Positions 16,913-24,462 are shown, numbered from the stretch's first letter. The stretch: 64,000 nucleotides of DNA from Streptomyces sp. DSM 15324 (GCF_001514285.1 NZ_KQ949027.1:372001-436000), one strand, 5' to 3'. Numbers and translations: made by a program. The notes: a model not told the origin generated them from the letters alone.

Positions 16913-18498
16913 CCGCGCTGACCGCCACCGTCGTACGGCTGAAGCTGTCGCTGCTGCGGGGCGGGCTGCGGCAGTCCGGTGGGCGGCGGGCCGCGTACGT
17001 GGTGTCCGCCGTGGTCGTGCTGGTGTTCGCGGTGCTCCAGCTGCTCGGCCTGATCGCGCTGCGGGGGCACGCGCACGCCGATGCCCTGGTGGTGCTGCTG
17101 GTGGGGTTGCTGGGGCTGGGGTGGGCGGTGATGCCGCTGTTCTTCCCCGGCGGGGACGAGACGCTGGACCCGACGCGGCTGGTGCTGCTTCCGCTGCGGA
17201 CCCGGCCGCTGGTCCGGGCGCTGCTGGCGGCCTCGCTGGTGGGGATCGGGCCGCTGTTCACCGTGCTGATGCTCATCGGCGCGGTGGTCGCGGTGGCGCA
17301 CGGCCCCGCGGCCTACGTCGTCTCGGTCGTCGCGGTCGTCCTGGCGCTGCTGGTGTGCGTGGCGCTCGCGCGGGCCGTCGCCGCCGCCAACGTGCGGCTG
17401 CTGACCAGCCGCCGCGGGCGGGACCTGGCGGTGCTCAGCGGGCTGGTGATCGCCGTCGGCGCGCAGGGCGTCAACTTCGCGGCACAACGGCTGGGCACGG
17501 CCGGGCTGGGGCAGCTCGATCCCGCGGCGGAGGTGGTGCGGTGGCTGCCGCCGGCCTCGGCGGTCGGCGCGGTCGACTCGGTGAGCGAGGGGGCGTACGG
17601 CCTCGCCGCGGGGCAGCTCGCGGTCGGTGCGGCGGTGCTGGCGGGGCTCGTGGCCGTGTGGGCGCGGAGTCTGGAGCGGCTGATGACCGCGCCGGACGGT
17701 TCCACGCTGGGTGCCGCCGAGGCGGACGCGCGGGACCGGCGCGGAGGGAGCGGGTGGGTCCGACTGCTGCCGGGCGGCCGTACCGGGACCGTCATGGAGC
17801 GCAGCCTGCGCTATGTGTGGCGCGATCCGAAGACGAAGGCGGCCTGGGTGACCTCGCTGGCGATCGGGCTGATCGTGCCCGTGTTCAACGCGGTGCAGGG
17901 CACCGGTTCGATCTACTTCGCCTGTTTCGCGGCCGGGATGCTCGGCATCCAGATGTACAACCAGTTCGGGCAGGACACCTCGGCGTTCTGGATGGTCGCG
18001 CTGACGGTGTCCTCGCCCCGGGACGCCTACGTCGAACTGCGCGGCCGTGCCCTCGCGCTGCTGGTGATCACCCTGCCGTACGCGACGCTGGTGACCGTGG
18101 TGACGACGGCGCTCCTCGGACAGTGGCCGAGGCTGCCGGAGGTGCTGGGGCTGTCGCTGGCCCTGCTGGGCGCGATGCTCACGACCGGCGCCTGGACGTC
18201 GGCCCGCTTCCCCTACTCGATCCCCCAGGAGGGCTACAAGAACGTGGCCCCCGGGCAGACCGGGCTGGCCTGGATCTCCATCTTCGGCGGGATGGTCGCC
18301 GCCGCCCTGCTGTGCGCCCCGGTCATCGCGGGGACCATCTGGCTGAACGTCACCGTGGACGGTGAGCTGTGGAGCTGGGTGCTGCTGCCGGTCGGCGCGC
18401 TGTACGGGACGGCGATCACCGTGCTGGGCCTGCGCCTGGCGGCCCCGCAGGTGGCGGCCCGCCTGCCGGAGATCCTGGCGGCGGTGAGCAAGGGCTGA
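16909..18498 (+). CDS. ABC transporter permease subunit
   Basis: 529-aa integral membrane protein with about 12 predicted hydrophobic segments, starting near residue 25 and extending to the C-terminus. Two loops are soluble: ~90-110 and ~250-290, the latter Arg/Gly-rich after a cluster of acidic residues. It overlaps the ATPase gene by four bases and must be its partner. A conserved permease motif LRYVWRDPKTKAAWV lies near residue 300. The family is the large Streptomyces ABC-2-like exporter group. No regulator is adjacent and substrate cannot be inferred. Confidence 0.88.
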   Translation: MTALTATVVRLKLSLLRGGLRQSGGRRAAYVVSAVVVLVFAVLQLLGLIALRGHAHADALVVLLVGLLGLGWAVMPLFFPGGDETLDPTRLVLLPLRTRPLVRALLAASLVGIGPLFTVLMLIGAVVAVAHGPAAYVVSVVAVVLALLVCVALARAVAAANVRLLTSRRGRDLAVLSGLVIAVGAQGVNFAAQRLGTAGLGQLDPAAEVVRWLPPASAVGAVDSVSEGAYGLAAGQLAVGAAVLAGLVAVWARSLERLMTAPDGSTLGAAEADARDRRGGSGWVRLLPGGRTGTVMERSLRYVWRDPKTKAAWVTSLAIGLIVPVFNAVQGTGSIYFACFAAGMLGIQMYNQFGQDTSAFWMVALTVSSPRDAYVELRGRALALLVITLPYATLVTVVTTALLGQWPRLPEVLGLSLALLGAMLTTGAWTSARFPYSIPQEGYKNVAPGQTGLAWISIFGGMVAAALLCAPVIAGTIWLNVTVDGELWSWVLLPVGALYGTAITVLGLRLAAPQVAARLPEILAAVSKG

Positions 18499-18523
18499 GC
18501 GGGCACAGGCCTCTGCGACACCC

Positions 18524-19492
18524 TCAAGGCGCCAGGACGCCGTCCAGGAACGGCTCGATCGCCGTCCGCCAGGCCTCGGGCTGGTCGTAGTGGACGAGGT
18601 GGCCGGCGTCGGCGACCTCCGCGTACTCGCCGCGCGGGAGGACCCGGACCATCTCCTGGGCCTCGGCCCGGCCCAGCTCGCCGTCCAGGCCGCGCACGAC
18701 GAGCGCGGGGCACCGCACCTGGGCCAGCTCCTCCCAGTGGGCGTCGTAGACCCAGGTCTCGCGGGACTTCAGCATCTGCTCGGGGGCGAAGACGGGGCGC
18801 CAGCCGTCGGGGGACTCCTGCATCACCTCGGCGTAGAACTCGCCGCGAGAGGGGTTGGGGCGCTCCACCCAGGGGTCGTCCTCACCGAACCACTTGCGGA
18901 CGTCGGCGAGGGTGGCGAAGGGCAGGGGCCAGGACGTGAACCAGTCGGCCCACTCGCGCTGCGAGGCCGCGCCGAGCGCGGAGGCCCGCATGTCGCAGAG
19001 GACCACGGCGCGCACCAGGTCGGGGCGTTTCGCGGCGAGCTGCCACGCGGTGAGGGCCCCCATGGCGTGGCCGATGAGGACGGCCGGGGTGAGGCCGAGC
19101 TGCTCCAGGGCGGCCTCCGCGTCCTCGACATACGCCTCACGGGTGAAGGCGGCCTCGGGGGGCTTCTCGCTCTGGCCGTGGCCGCGCTGGTCGAGGGCGA
19201 CCGCGCGGTGCCGCTCGGAGAGCCAGCGGGCGGTGGACGCCCAGTGCGAGGCGCGGCCCATCAGCCCGTGCAGTAACAGGACCCCGGAGGTGCGCTCGGG
19301 GTCGGCTCCGGGCGCGGCGCCGGGCGCCGTGGCGGGCGCCGCGGCGGCGCGGCCTTCCCGCCCGCCGGTCGACTGGGCCGGGATCACGGCGTCCGTCCCG
19401 CTCCTGGGCTGCTCGGCCTTGGGAGGGTCGCCGAACTCCCAGGCCGCCAGACGTACGCCGCCCGTCCCGGTCACGTCGATGCGTCGCGCCAT
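18524..19492 (-). CDS. alpha/beta hydrolase-fold protein with Ala at the nucleophile elbow
   Basis: 322-aa protein with the alpha/beta-hydrolase fold: oxyanion-hole strand GVLLLHGLMGRASHW near residue 75, then VALDQRGHGQSEKPPE near 105, the nucleophile elbow VLIGHAMGALTAWQLA near 143 and the C-terminal histidine region EVADAGHLVHYDQPE near 295. The elbow normally reads G-x-S-x-G; here it is G-H-A-M-G, so the catalytic serine is replaced by alanine, while the Asp and His regions remain. An Ala/Pro-rich insertion occupies residues ~30-65. It may be a non-hydrolytic or cofactor-free variant. ATG 19492 is used; GTG 19504 is an alternative. Confidence 0.85.
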   Translation of the reverse strand: MARRIDVTGTGGVRLAAWEFGDPPKAEQPRSGTDAVIPAQSTGGREGRAAAAPATAPGAAPGADPERTSGVLLLHGLMGRASHWASTARWLSERHRAVALDQRGHGQSEKPPEAAFTREAYVEDAEAALEQLGLTPAVLIGHAMGALTAWQLAAKRPDLVRAVVLCDMRASALGAASQREWADWFTSWPLPFATLADVRKWFGEDDPWVERPNPSRGEFYAEVMQESPDGWRPVFAPEQMLKSRETWVYDAHWEELAQVRCPALVVRGLDGELGRAEAQEMVRVLPRGEYAEVADAGHLVHYDQPEAWRTAIEPFLDGVLAP

Positions 19493-20034
19493 GGATCCTG
19501 GCACCCCCCTAGCCGTCGTACCGCTGTGCTGCCGATGCCCTAGTGCTGCCTTCGCTCTTCCCTCGACCGCCCGCAGGCGCGATCACCCACAGGCCGGATC
19601 ACCCGCAGGCTATCGAATACCCTTTCGAGAAGGGCACGCTCCGCGACCAACACCCCTCGTTCGAGTGACCCCCCTCGAGGAATGATCGCCGCCGCCGGGG
19701 GGAGATCTTCAGCGGGAGGCGGACCGCTCGGGGAAAACGGTCCGAGGGGAACGACCCTGAGAGCTCGGGGCTCCGGGTCGAAACAGGGGAGGACAGGCCC
19801 CGGTGCCACACGGCACCGGGGCCCTCCACTGCTCTGCGGCACATCTTCCCCGCCCCCCTCAGGTCATATGCCTCACGCGACAGCGTGGCACGCGAACGGT
19901 CCGCGCGCTGCCATTCGACACAGGGAATCTGCGATTCGACACCATCGCCGGGGCGCATCAACTACCCCACGAGCACCAGGAATTGAACATCGCTCAGCAT
20001 TTCACCGAGCGCCGGGCGAACGCCGGGCATCCGC
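19493..20034. other. 542-base intergenic region with hairpins
   Basis: Lies downstream of dmdR1 and upstream of the hydrolase gene, both on the minus strand. No gene is convincing. Contents: inverted repeat CGGACCG (19720-19726)/CGGTCCG (19738-19744) and a perfect 12-bp hairpin (next entry). Sequence at 19860-20030 is lower in GC. A small RNA is possible but not demonstrated. Confidence 0.45.
19796..19823. terminator. perfect 12-bp hairpin, possible terminator or RNA element
   Basis: GGCCCCGGTGCC-ACAC-GGCACCGGGGCC forms a 12-base-pair stem with a four-base loop. No U-tract follows on either strand, which is usual for Streptomyces terminators. It lies about 210 bases downstream of the dmdR1 stop. 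Confidence 0.5.
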
Positions 20035-20727
20035 TCAGGGCTTGGCCACGAACACATGGGACGCGACGTCCGCCTCCAGCTCGGCCGCCTCACCACCGCT
20101 GCCGACCAGCACCCCGCCCGGCGACTCCGTCACACTCACCACCGAACCGGGCTGCACACCTGCCCGGCGCAGCGTGTACATCAGCTGCGCGTCCGTCTGG
20201 ATCGGCTCGCCGATACGCCGGACGACGACCGTCTTGCCCTCCGTACCCGGGTCGAGGTCGGCCAGCGAGACCATGCCCTCGTCCAGGAACGGGTCGGCGC
20301 CGTCCTTCTCCCCCAGCTCCTCCAGACCCGGGATCGGATTGCCGTACGGCGACTCGGTGGGGTGCCGCAGCAGCTCCAGCACCCGCCGCTCCACCGCCTC
20401 GCTCATCACGTGCTCCCAGCGACACGCCTCCGCGTGGACCTGCTCCCACTCCAGGCCGATCACATCGACGAGCAGACACTCGGCGAGCCGGTGCTTGCGC
20501 ATCACGCGCGTGGCCAGCCGACGCCCCTCGTCCGTCAGCTCCAGATGACGGTCGCTCGCCACGGAGACCAGACCGTCGCGCTCCATGCGCGCCACCGTCT
20601 GGCTCACCGTGGGCCCACTCTGGTCGAGGCGCTCGGCGATCCGGGCACGCATGGGGACCACACCCTCCTCCTCCAGCTCGAGGATGGTGCGGAGATACAT
20701 CTCCGTGGTGTCGATCAGTCCGGACAT
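20035..20727 (-). CDS. dmdR1: DtxR-family iron-dependent repressor DmdR1
   Basis: 230-aa divalent-metal-dependent repressor. With Fe2+ it binds iron boxes and represses siderophore and iron-uptake genes. A winged helix (residues ~1-70) carries DTTEMYLRTILELEEEGVVP and the recognition segment DQSGPTVSQTVARMERDGLV. The dimerisation/metal domain (~75-140) has RLAECLLVDVIGLEWEQVHA, CRWEHVMS and HPTESPYGNPIPG, the DtxR metal-site pattern. An SH3-like domain is C-terminal. The ATG at 20727 follows GAGGGG and gives the known DmdR1 size. The opposite strand is open along the whole gene (next entry), as reported for dmdR1/adm in S. coelicolor. Confidence 0.95.
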   Translation of the reverse strand: MSGLIDTTEMYLRTILELEEEGVVPMRARIAERLDQSGPTVSQTVARMERDGLVSVASDRHLELTDEGRRLATRVMRKHRLAECLLVDVIGLEWEQVHAEACRWEHVMSEAVERRVLELLRHPTESPYGNPIPGLEELGEKDGADPFLDEGMVSLADLDPGTEGKTVVVRRIGEPIQTDAQLMYTLRRAGVQPGSVVSVTESPGGVLVGSGGEAAELEADVASHVFVAKP

Positions 20728-20745
20728 TCGTGTGCCCCTCGATGA
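20056..20745 (+). CDS. antisense open frame over dmdR1 (adm-like)
   Basis: A 229-aa ATG-to-TGA frame lies opposite almost all of dmdR1. In S. coelicolor an antiparallel gene called adm, overlapping dmdR1, was reported to affect siderophore and antibiotic production; this frame occupies the same position. The predicted protein is very rich in Arg, Leu, His and Gln and shows no known domain. Such composition can arise passively from the complement of a GC-rich gene, so the open frame alone does not prove expression. Preservation of ATG, stop and length in related species would be the useful test. Confidence 0.3.
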   Translation: MGRDVRLQLGRLTTAADQHPARRLRHTHHRTGLHTCPAQRVHQLRVRLDRLADTPDDDRLALRTRVEVGQRDHALVQERVGAVLLPQLLQTRDRIAVRRLGGVPQQLQHPPLHRLAHHVLPATRLRVDLLPLQADHIDEQTLGEPVLAHHARGQPTPLVRQLQMTVARHGDQTVALHARHRLAHRGPTLVEALGDPGTHGDHTLLLQLEDGAEIHLRGVDQSGHSCAPR

Positions 20746-20881
20746 GATCTGCCGAAGGCTCGACGGCCCTGCGGCGCGTGCGCTGGCCCTGGCATCAATT
20801 CTGCCGGATACCACTGACAACCGTGCCACGCCGGGGAAACCGGACAGCCGCACGGGGCTCCCCGCGCCACCGTCGGCCGTA

Positions 20882-20907
20882 TTGACACCGCACTGGTCCA
20901 GACCGCA
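20882..20907 (+). promoter_or_regulatory. nagS promoter with DasR-like dre site
   Basis: A consensus -35 hexamer TTGACA (20882-20887) is followed at 20892-20907 by ACTGGTCCAGACCGCA. The latter matches the DasR-responsive element ACTGGTCTAGACCACT at 13 of 16 positions, by direct comparison. The site would overlap the promoter and begins 62 bases before the start codon of the SIS-domain gene, suggesting control by the GlcNAc regulator DasR. Confidence 0.65.
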
Positions 20908-20953
20908 CGGTGATCCGCGACACGGACCCCCGCCGGCGAAGGAGCCCCCTCGG

Positions 20954-21718
20954 ATGAGCGACCGCAGCGACCACGAGCTCGCCGCCCGCTTCCTCGACGC
21001 CGCGATCGGCCTGCTGGAGCGGGTCCGCGACGAGGAGACCGACGCCGTCCGGGCCGTCGGCACCCTCCTCGCCGACACCGTCGCCGCCGGCGGCCGGCTC
21101 TTCGCCTTCGGCGCCGGCCACTCCTCCCTCCCCGCCCAGGACCTCGTCTACCGGGCCGGCGGCCTCGCCCTGGTCAACCTGCTCGCCGTCCCCGGCGTCG
21201 TCGGCGTCGACGTCATGCCCGCCACCCTCGGCTCCGCCCTGGAACGCGTCGACGGCCTCGCGAGCGCCGTCCTCGGCACCTCCCCGCTGCGCGCCGGCGA
21301 CGCCCTCGTGATCATCTCGCTCTCCGGCCGCAACGCCCTGCCCGTCGAGATGGCCGCCCAGGCCCGCGCTCTCGGCGTCAAGGTCATCGGCGTGACCTCG
21401 GTGGCCTACGCCTCCGCGACCACCCCCCGCAACCCCACCGGCACCTTCCTCAAGGACCACTGCGACGTCGTACTCGACTCGAAGATCCCCGTCGGCGACG
21501 CCGTCCTCACCCTGGACGGCGTCCCGGCCCCCTTCGCCCCCGCCTCCACCGTCGTCACCTCGGCCCTCCTCCAGGCCGTCATGGCCAGCGCGGCCGGCTC
21601 CCTCGCCGACCGCGGCATCGACCCCCCGCTGCTGCGCTCCGGCAACGTCGACGGCGGCCACGACTGGAACCGGCGCGTCCTGGACGAGTACGGCGACCGG
21701 ATCTTCTACCAGCGCTGA
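20954..21718 (+). CDS. nagS: SIS-domain sugar-phosphate enzyme, probable NagS (GlcNAc-6-phosphate dehydratase)
   Basis: 254-aa cytoplasmic protein with a single SIS domain. GRLFAFGAGHSSLPAQDLVY near residue 45, DALVIISLSGRNALPVEMAA near 117 (the SIS phosphosugar-binding SxS/GxN pattern) and VIGVTSVAYA near 148. The C-terminus has SGNVDGGHDWNRRVLDEYGD. Its position beside dmdR1 matches S. coelicolor SCO4393, reported (from memory) as NagS, which dehydrates N-acetylglucosamine-6-phosphate and links aminosugar toxicity to metabolism. ATG 20954 removes an antisense-to-dmdR1 extension. The dre-like site upstream agrees with an aminosugar role. Confidence 0.82.
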   Translation: MSDRSDHELAARFLDAAIGLLERVRDEETDAVRAVGTLLADTVAAGGRLFAFGAGHSSLPAQDLVYRAGGLALVNLLAVPGVVGVDVMPATLGSALERVDGLASAVLGTSPLRAGDALVIISLSGRNALPVEMAAQARALGVKVIGVTSVAYASATTPRNPTGTFLKDHCDVVLDSKIPVGDAVLTLDGVPAPFAPASTVVTSALLQAVMASAAGSLADRGIDPPLLRSGNVDGGHDWNRRVLDEYGDRIFYQR

Positions 21719-21727
21719 ACCCGCAGG

Positions 21728-23167
21728 TCAGTCGCCCGCGCCGGACCCCGCCGGGTCCGTGAGGTCCGCCAGGTCCAGCGCCGCCGCTATCCGCACCGCG
21801 ACGTCCTCGGCGTACGTCGCGTCGGACCGCTCGAAGGAGGTGCGGCCCGCGCCCCGCAGAAACGTCACCACCCCCAGCGTGCGCCCCCGGCTGCGCAGCA
21901 CCGCGCACAACGCGTGCACCGTGTCCTGCGGCCACTGCCGCACCCGCGCCCACTCCCGCGCCTCCTCCGCCGCCGCGCTCCCCGCACCCGCCCGCACCGA
22001 ACCGGCCCGCGCCACGCACTGGAGCGCCGGATGCCCCTCCGGATACCGGACCGGCAGCCCCGCGTAACCGGTCAGCGCGCTCGGGCCCGGACCGCCCGAC
22101 GGCGTGGCCGCGACCCGCACCAGCCGCAGCGGCACCCCCGCCGGCTCCGCCTCCGCCGCCGCACCGCCCGCGACCCGGTCGACCAGCGCATGGTCGGCGA
22201 ACCCCGCGAGCGCGAAGTCGAGATGGACCGTGGCCGCCTCCGCCGGGTCCTCGCACTCGGCCGCCGCCCGCGCCGCCCGGTGCAACTGGTTCGTACGGAA
22301 CCGCAGCAGCGACGCCTCCTGCTCCCCCTGCTTGGCCTCCGTCACGTCCTGGAACAGCCAGCCCACACCGAGCGGCACCGGCTCCTCCGCCAGCGGCGAG
22401 GCCAGCCGCAGGAACCCGCTCCGCCAGCAGCGCCGCCGCTCCCCCTCCGGGGTGCGCACCCCCACCCACACCTCCGCCGGGGCGGGCGGGGCGCCCTCCG
22501 CGAGGACATGCGTCAGCGCGTTCTCCAGCTCCTCCACACCCTGGGTCAGCAGCTCGCCCAGCGGACGGCCCAGCACCGCCGTGCGCCCCGTGCCGAGCGC
22601 GCGGGCGGCATGCGCGTTGACCACGGCGGGCCGCAGATCCGCGTCCACGAGGACCACGCCCCAGGACGCGTCGTCGAACAGCGCCTCGCTCAGCGCGATG
22701 GACCGCTCCAGATCGATCTGCGCGTGCACCTCGCTGAAGGCGCAGTACAGCCCGGCCGGCTTGCCGTCCGGCCCGGGCACGGCGGCCGACTGGGTGCGGA
22801 CGAGCACCCGGCCCCCGTCCTTCGTCAGCAGCGCGAACTCGTGCACCTGGCGGCCCGCCGCGTGCATCGCCGACATCAGCCGCGTCTCGACCTCCTCGGC
22901 GTCCGCCTCGCGCACCGCCCACCCGGCGAAGCCCTTCCGGCCCACGGCCTCCGCCGCGCTCCAGCCGAGGATGCGCTCCGCCTCGCGGTTCCAGTGGGTG
23001 ACGACGCCGTCCGCGTCGAAGGCGCACAGTGCCGCGTCCATCCCGTCGAGGAGCGCGGCGAGGAGATCCGCGCCGTCCGGGCCGACGGGGCCGCCCGGGT
23101 TCTCCGACCGCTCGGGCTCGTCCGGCCCCAGTTCGTCGGTGGTCCCCTTACGCCGGGAAGCACTCAC
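21728..23167 (-). CDS. PAS-PAS-GAF sensor protein without output domain
   Basis: 479-aa cytoplasmic sensor. PAS domain 1 at ~35-150 (ALCAFDADGVVTHWNREAER, ILGWSAAEAVGRKGFAGW), PAS domain 2 at ~165-290 (GVVLVDADLRPAVVNAHAAR), then a GAF-like region at ~310-475 (LGVVTFLRGAGRTSFERSDA). No histidine kinase, PP2C phosphatase, GGDEF or DNA-binding domain follows; in Streptomyces such PAS/GAF modules usually end in an RsbU-type phosphatase. It may act by protein contact or have lost its output. GTG 23167 has a strong ribosome-binding site (AGGGGGG). No neighbour suggests a partner. Confidence 0.85.
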   Translation of the reverse strand: MSASRRKGTTDELGPDEPERSENPGGPVGPDGADLLAALLDGMDAALCAFDADGVVTHWNREAERILGWSAAEAVGRKGFAGWAVREADAEEVETRLMSAMHAAGRQVHEFALLTKDGGRVLVRTQSAAVPGPDGKPAGLYCAFSEVHAQIDLERSIALSEALFDDASWGVVLVDADLRPAVVNAHAARALGTGRTAVLGRPLGELLTQGVEELENALTHVLAEGAPPAPAEVWVGVRTPEGERRRCWRSGFLRLASPLAEEPVPLGVGWLFQDVTEAKQGEQEASLLRFRTNQLHRAARAAAECEDPAEAATVHLDFALAGFADHALVDRVAGGAAAEAEPAGVPLRLVRVAATPSGGPGPSALTGYAGLPVRYPEGHPALQCVARAGSVRAGAGSAAAEEAREWARVRQWPQDTVHALCAVLRSRGRTLGVVTFLRGAGRTSFERSDATYAEDVAVRIAAALDLADLTDPAGSGAGD

Positions 23168-23282
23168 CTGGACCCCCCTGCAGGTTCGCTCACGTGCCCT
23201 CATTCAACTCGAACGTGACGCAGCCCACATATGGTTCCCGCAAGATTGCAGGGGAATCGTTGTACGGCCGCCGTCGCCACCG

Positions 23283-23732
23283 TCACACCGGAACGGGCGT
23301 CAGCCTCAGGTCGACCCATTCCGCCGTCCCTCCGTCCAGCACATAGCGCTCCACCTCGGTGAAGCCACGCGCGCGTGCGAAGCGCAGCCCGTCCTCGTTG
23401 ACGGCCGACACACACGTCTCGACCGCACCGGCGCCGAGCGCCCGCGCCTGTCCGAGAACATGATCGTAGAGCGCCGCCCCGTACCCCCGCCGACGGAACT
23501 CGGGCAGCACGCGCACGATGACGGTCACCGCCCCGTCCGCGGCCGGCGGCCGCACCGTGGAGCAGCCGACCAGCACCTCGCCGACGTACGCGTTCTCCAG
23601 CCGGTTGCGCCCCGCCCGCTGGCGCACCTCGGCCGACGACAGCGCGGCCGGCGGCACGATCACGTTGTGGACGTACCGCCACTGCTCCAGCGCGGCCTCG
23701 CCGTCGACCACCTCGACCCGAAGATCATTCAC
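23283..23732 (-). CDS. GNAT-family N-acetyltransferase
   Basis: About 149 aa, one GNAT domain that transfers acetyl from acetyl-CoA to an amine. The acetyl-CoA-binding motif A reads VLPEFRRRGYGAALYDHVL (R-x-x-G-x-G) near residue 85, followed by VSAVNEDGLRFARARGFTEV near 115, a standard motif B. GTG 23732 begins just before the domain; the open frame extends to GTG 23756, and neither has a strong ribosome-binding site. Substrate unknown. It is transcribed alone from the side of the nuclease relic. Confidence 0.85.
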   Translation of the reverse strand: MNDLRVEVVDGEAALEQWRYVHNVIVPPAALSSAEVRQRAGRNRLENAYVGEVLVGCSTVRPPAADGAVTVIVRVLPEFRRRGYGAALYDHVLGQARALGAGAVETCVSAVNEDGLRFARARGFTEVERYVLDGGTAEWVDLRLTPVPV

Positions 23733-23810
23733 CCCACCAGCGAACCGCGCCCTCACGCGCGCGTCAACGCGTTCCCAGGAACCCGACGGTCAACGCCCAC
23801 TTCCGCCCGG

Positions 23811-24205
23811 AATGCCCACGCCGCGGACGGCAGGATCGTGCGATTCCCCAGCCATGTCCTCGTCGCCAAGGCCACCGGTCGCGGCTCCTATGCCAGGACC
23901 ACCCGGACCGATATGGCTTCCCCCGCCTGTTGCGCTCACGTGCCGAACAGCACTTCGGATACGTCACCGGCGACCTGATACGCGCCGTCCTGTCCTCCGG
24001 CAAATGGAAGGGCACCTGGACCGGTCGTATCTCGGTGCGCGCCAGGGGACAGCACAGCCTCACCACACCGGTGGGGCGGATCAACGTCTCCCACTGAAAC
24101 CTCACGCTCCTGCAGCGGGGGGACGGGTACGGCTACAGCGGGCAACCCGAGGCATCTCAGCCGACCTCTCAGAAAACACTTGAGCGCGGGGAAACAGGTC
24201 CTTAG
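23811..24205 (+). pseudogene. decayed C-terminal fragment of an IscB/IsrB-like RRXRR nuclease
   Basis: A remnant of about 125 codons matching, from memory, the C-terminal region of RRXRR/HNH proteins of the IscB/IsrB (OMEGA) type. Frame 3 carries IVRFPSHVLVAKATGRGSYA up to about 23908. The match then shifts to frame 2 with DRYGFPRLLRSRAEQHFGY, TGDLIRAVLSSGKWKGTWTG and ISVRARGQHSLTTPVGRIN. An in-frame TGA at 24095-24097 interrupts it, and the family ending continues as NLTLLQRGDGYGYS to a TAG at 24203-24205. The RuvC and HNH parts are missing. There is one frameshift, one internal stop and no start, so it is inactive. Terminal sequences of an IS200/IS605-type element were not recognised. Confidence 0.7.
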
Positions 24206-24208
24206 GGT
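24180..24208 (+). promoter_or_regulatory. promoter of the candidate structured RNA
   Basis: TTGAGC (24180-24185) and TAGGGT (24203-24208) are separated by exactly 17 bases, a good match to a Streptomyces housekeeping (HrdB) promoter. Transcription would start near 24215. The promoter lies in the tail of the nuclease relic. Confidence 0.55.
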
Positions 24209-24214
24209 GTGAGA

Positions 24215-24462
24215 ACCGAAGAAGGGAGGTGATCCGGAGCATGTATGCACACCGGACGTCGGAGGTGGCTGCGGGCTAGCGCCCGTCACCACTCAGTGCG
24301 GTGCCGGACCCGTGCGCGGATGCGCGTGCAGCCGGCCCAATCCCAGCAGTCACCCGACCCGCGAGTCGCCGGTACGTCCGGCCGGCCCCTCCCTCTGGGA
24401 GGACCAGACTCGCGGGTCGTCTGCGGGTGGCGGCCTCGTTTTCGAGGGCCGCCCGGGCGTTT
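24215..24462 (+). ncRNA. candidate structured RNA or attenuated leader
   Basis: From the predicted start near 24215 the transcript would carry AGAAGGGAGGTGATCC (24220-24235), which pairs with the last 16 bases of 16S rRNA with one G-U wobble. Next come a 12-codon frame, a 13-bp perfect stem (CGACCCGCGAGTC 24355-24367 with 24407-24419) enclosing a CCTCCC-TCT-GGGAGG hairpin, and a terminator-like hairpin at about 24424-24455. CCTCCC at 24389-24394 could instead pair with GGGAGG in the ribosome-binding site, which would make a switch. It may be a small RNA or the leader of the downstream gene. Confidence 0.45.
24241..24279 (+). CDS. 12-codon leader peptide candidate
   Basis: The frame MYAHRTSEVAAG followed by TAG starts 5 bases after an exceptionally long ribosome-binding site complementary to the 16S 3' end. 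Such a strong site before so short a frame suggests ribosome capture or translational attenuation rather than a functional protein. No known leader family was recognised. Confidence 0.35.
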   Translation: MYAHRTSEVAAG

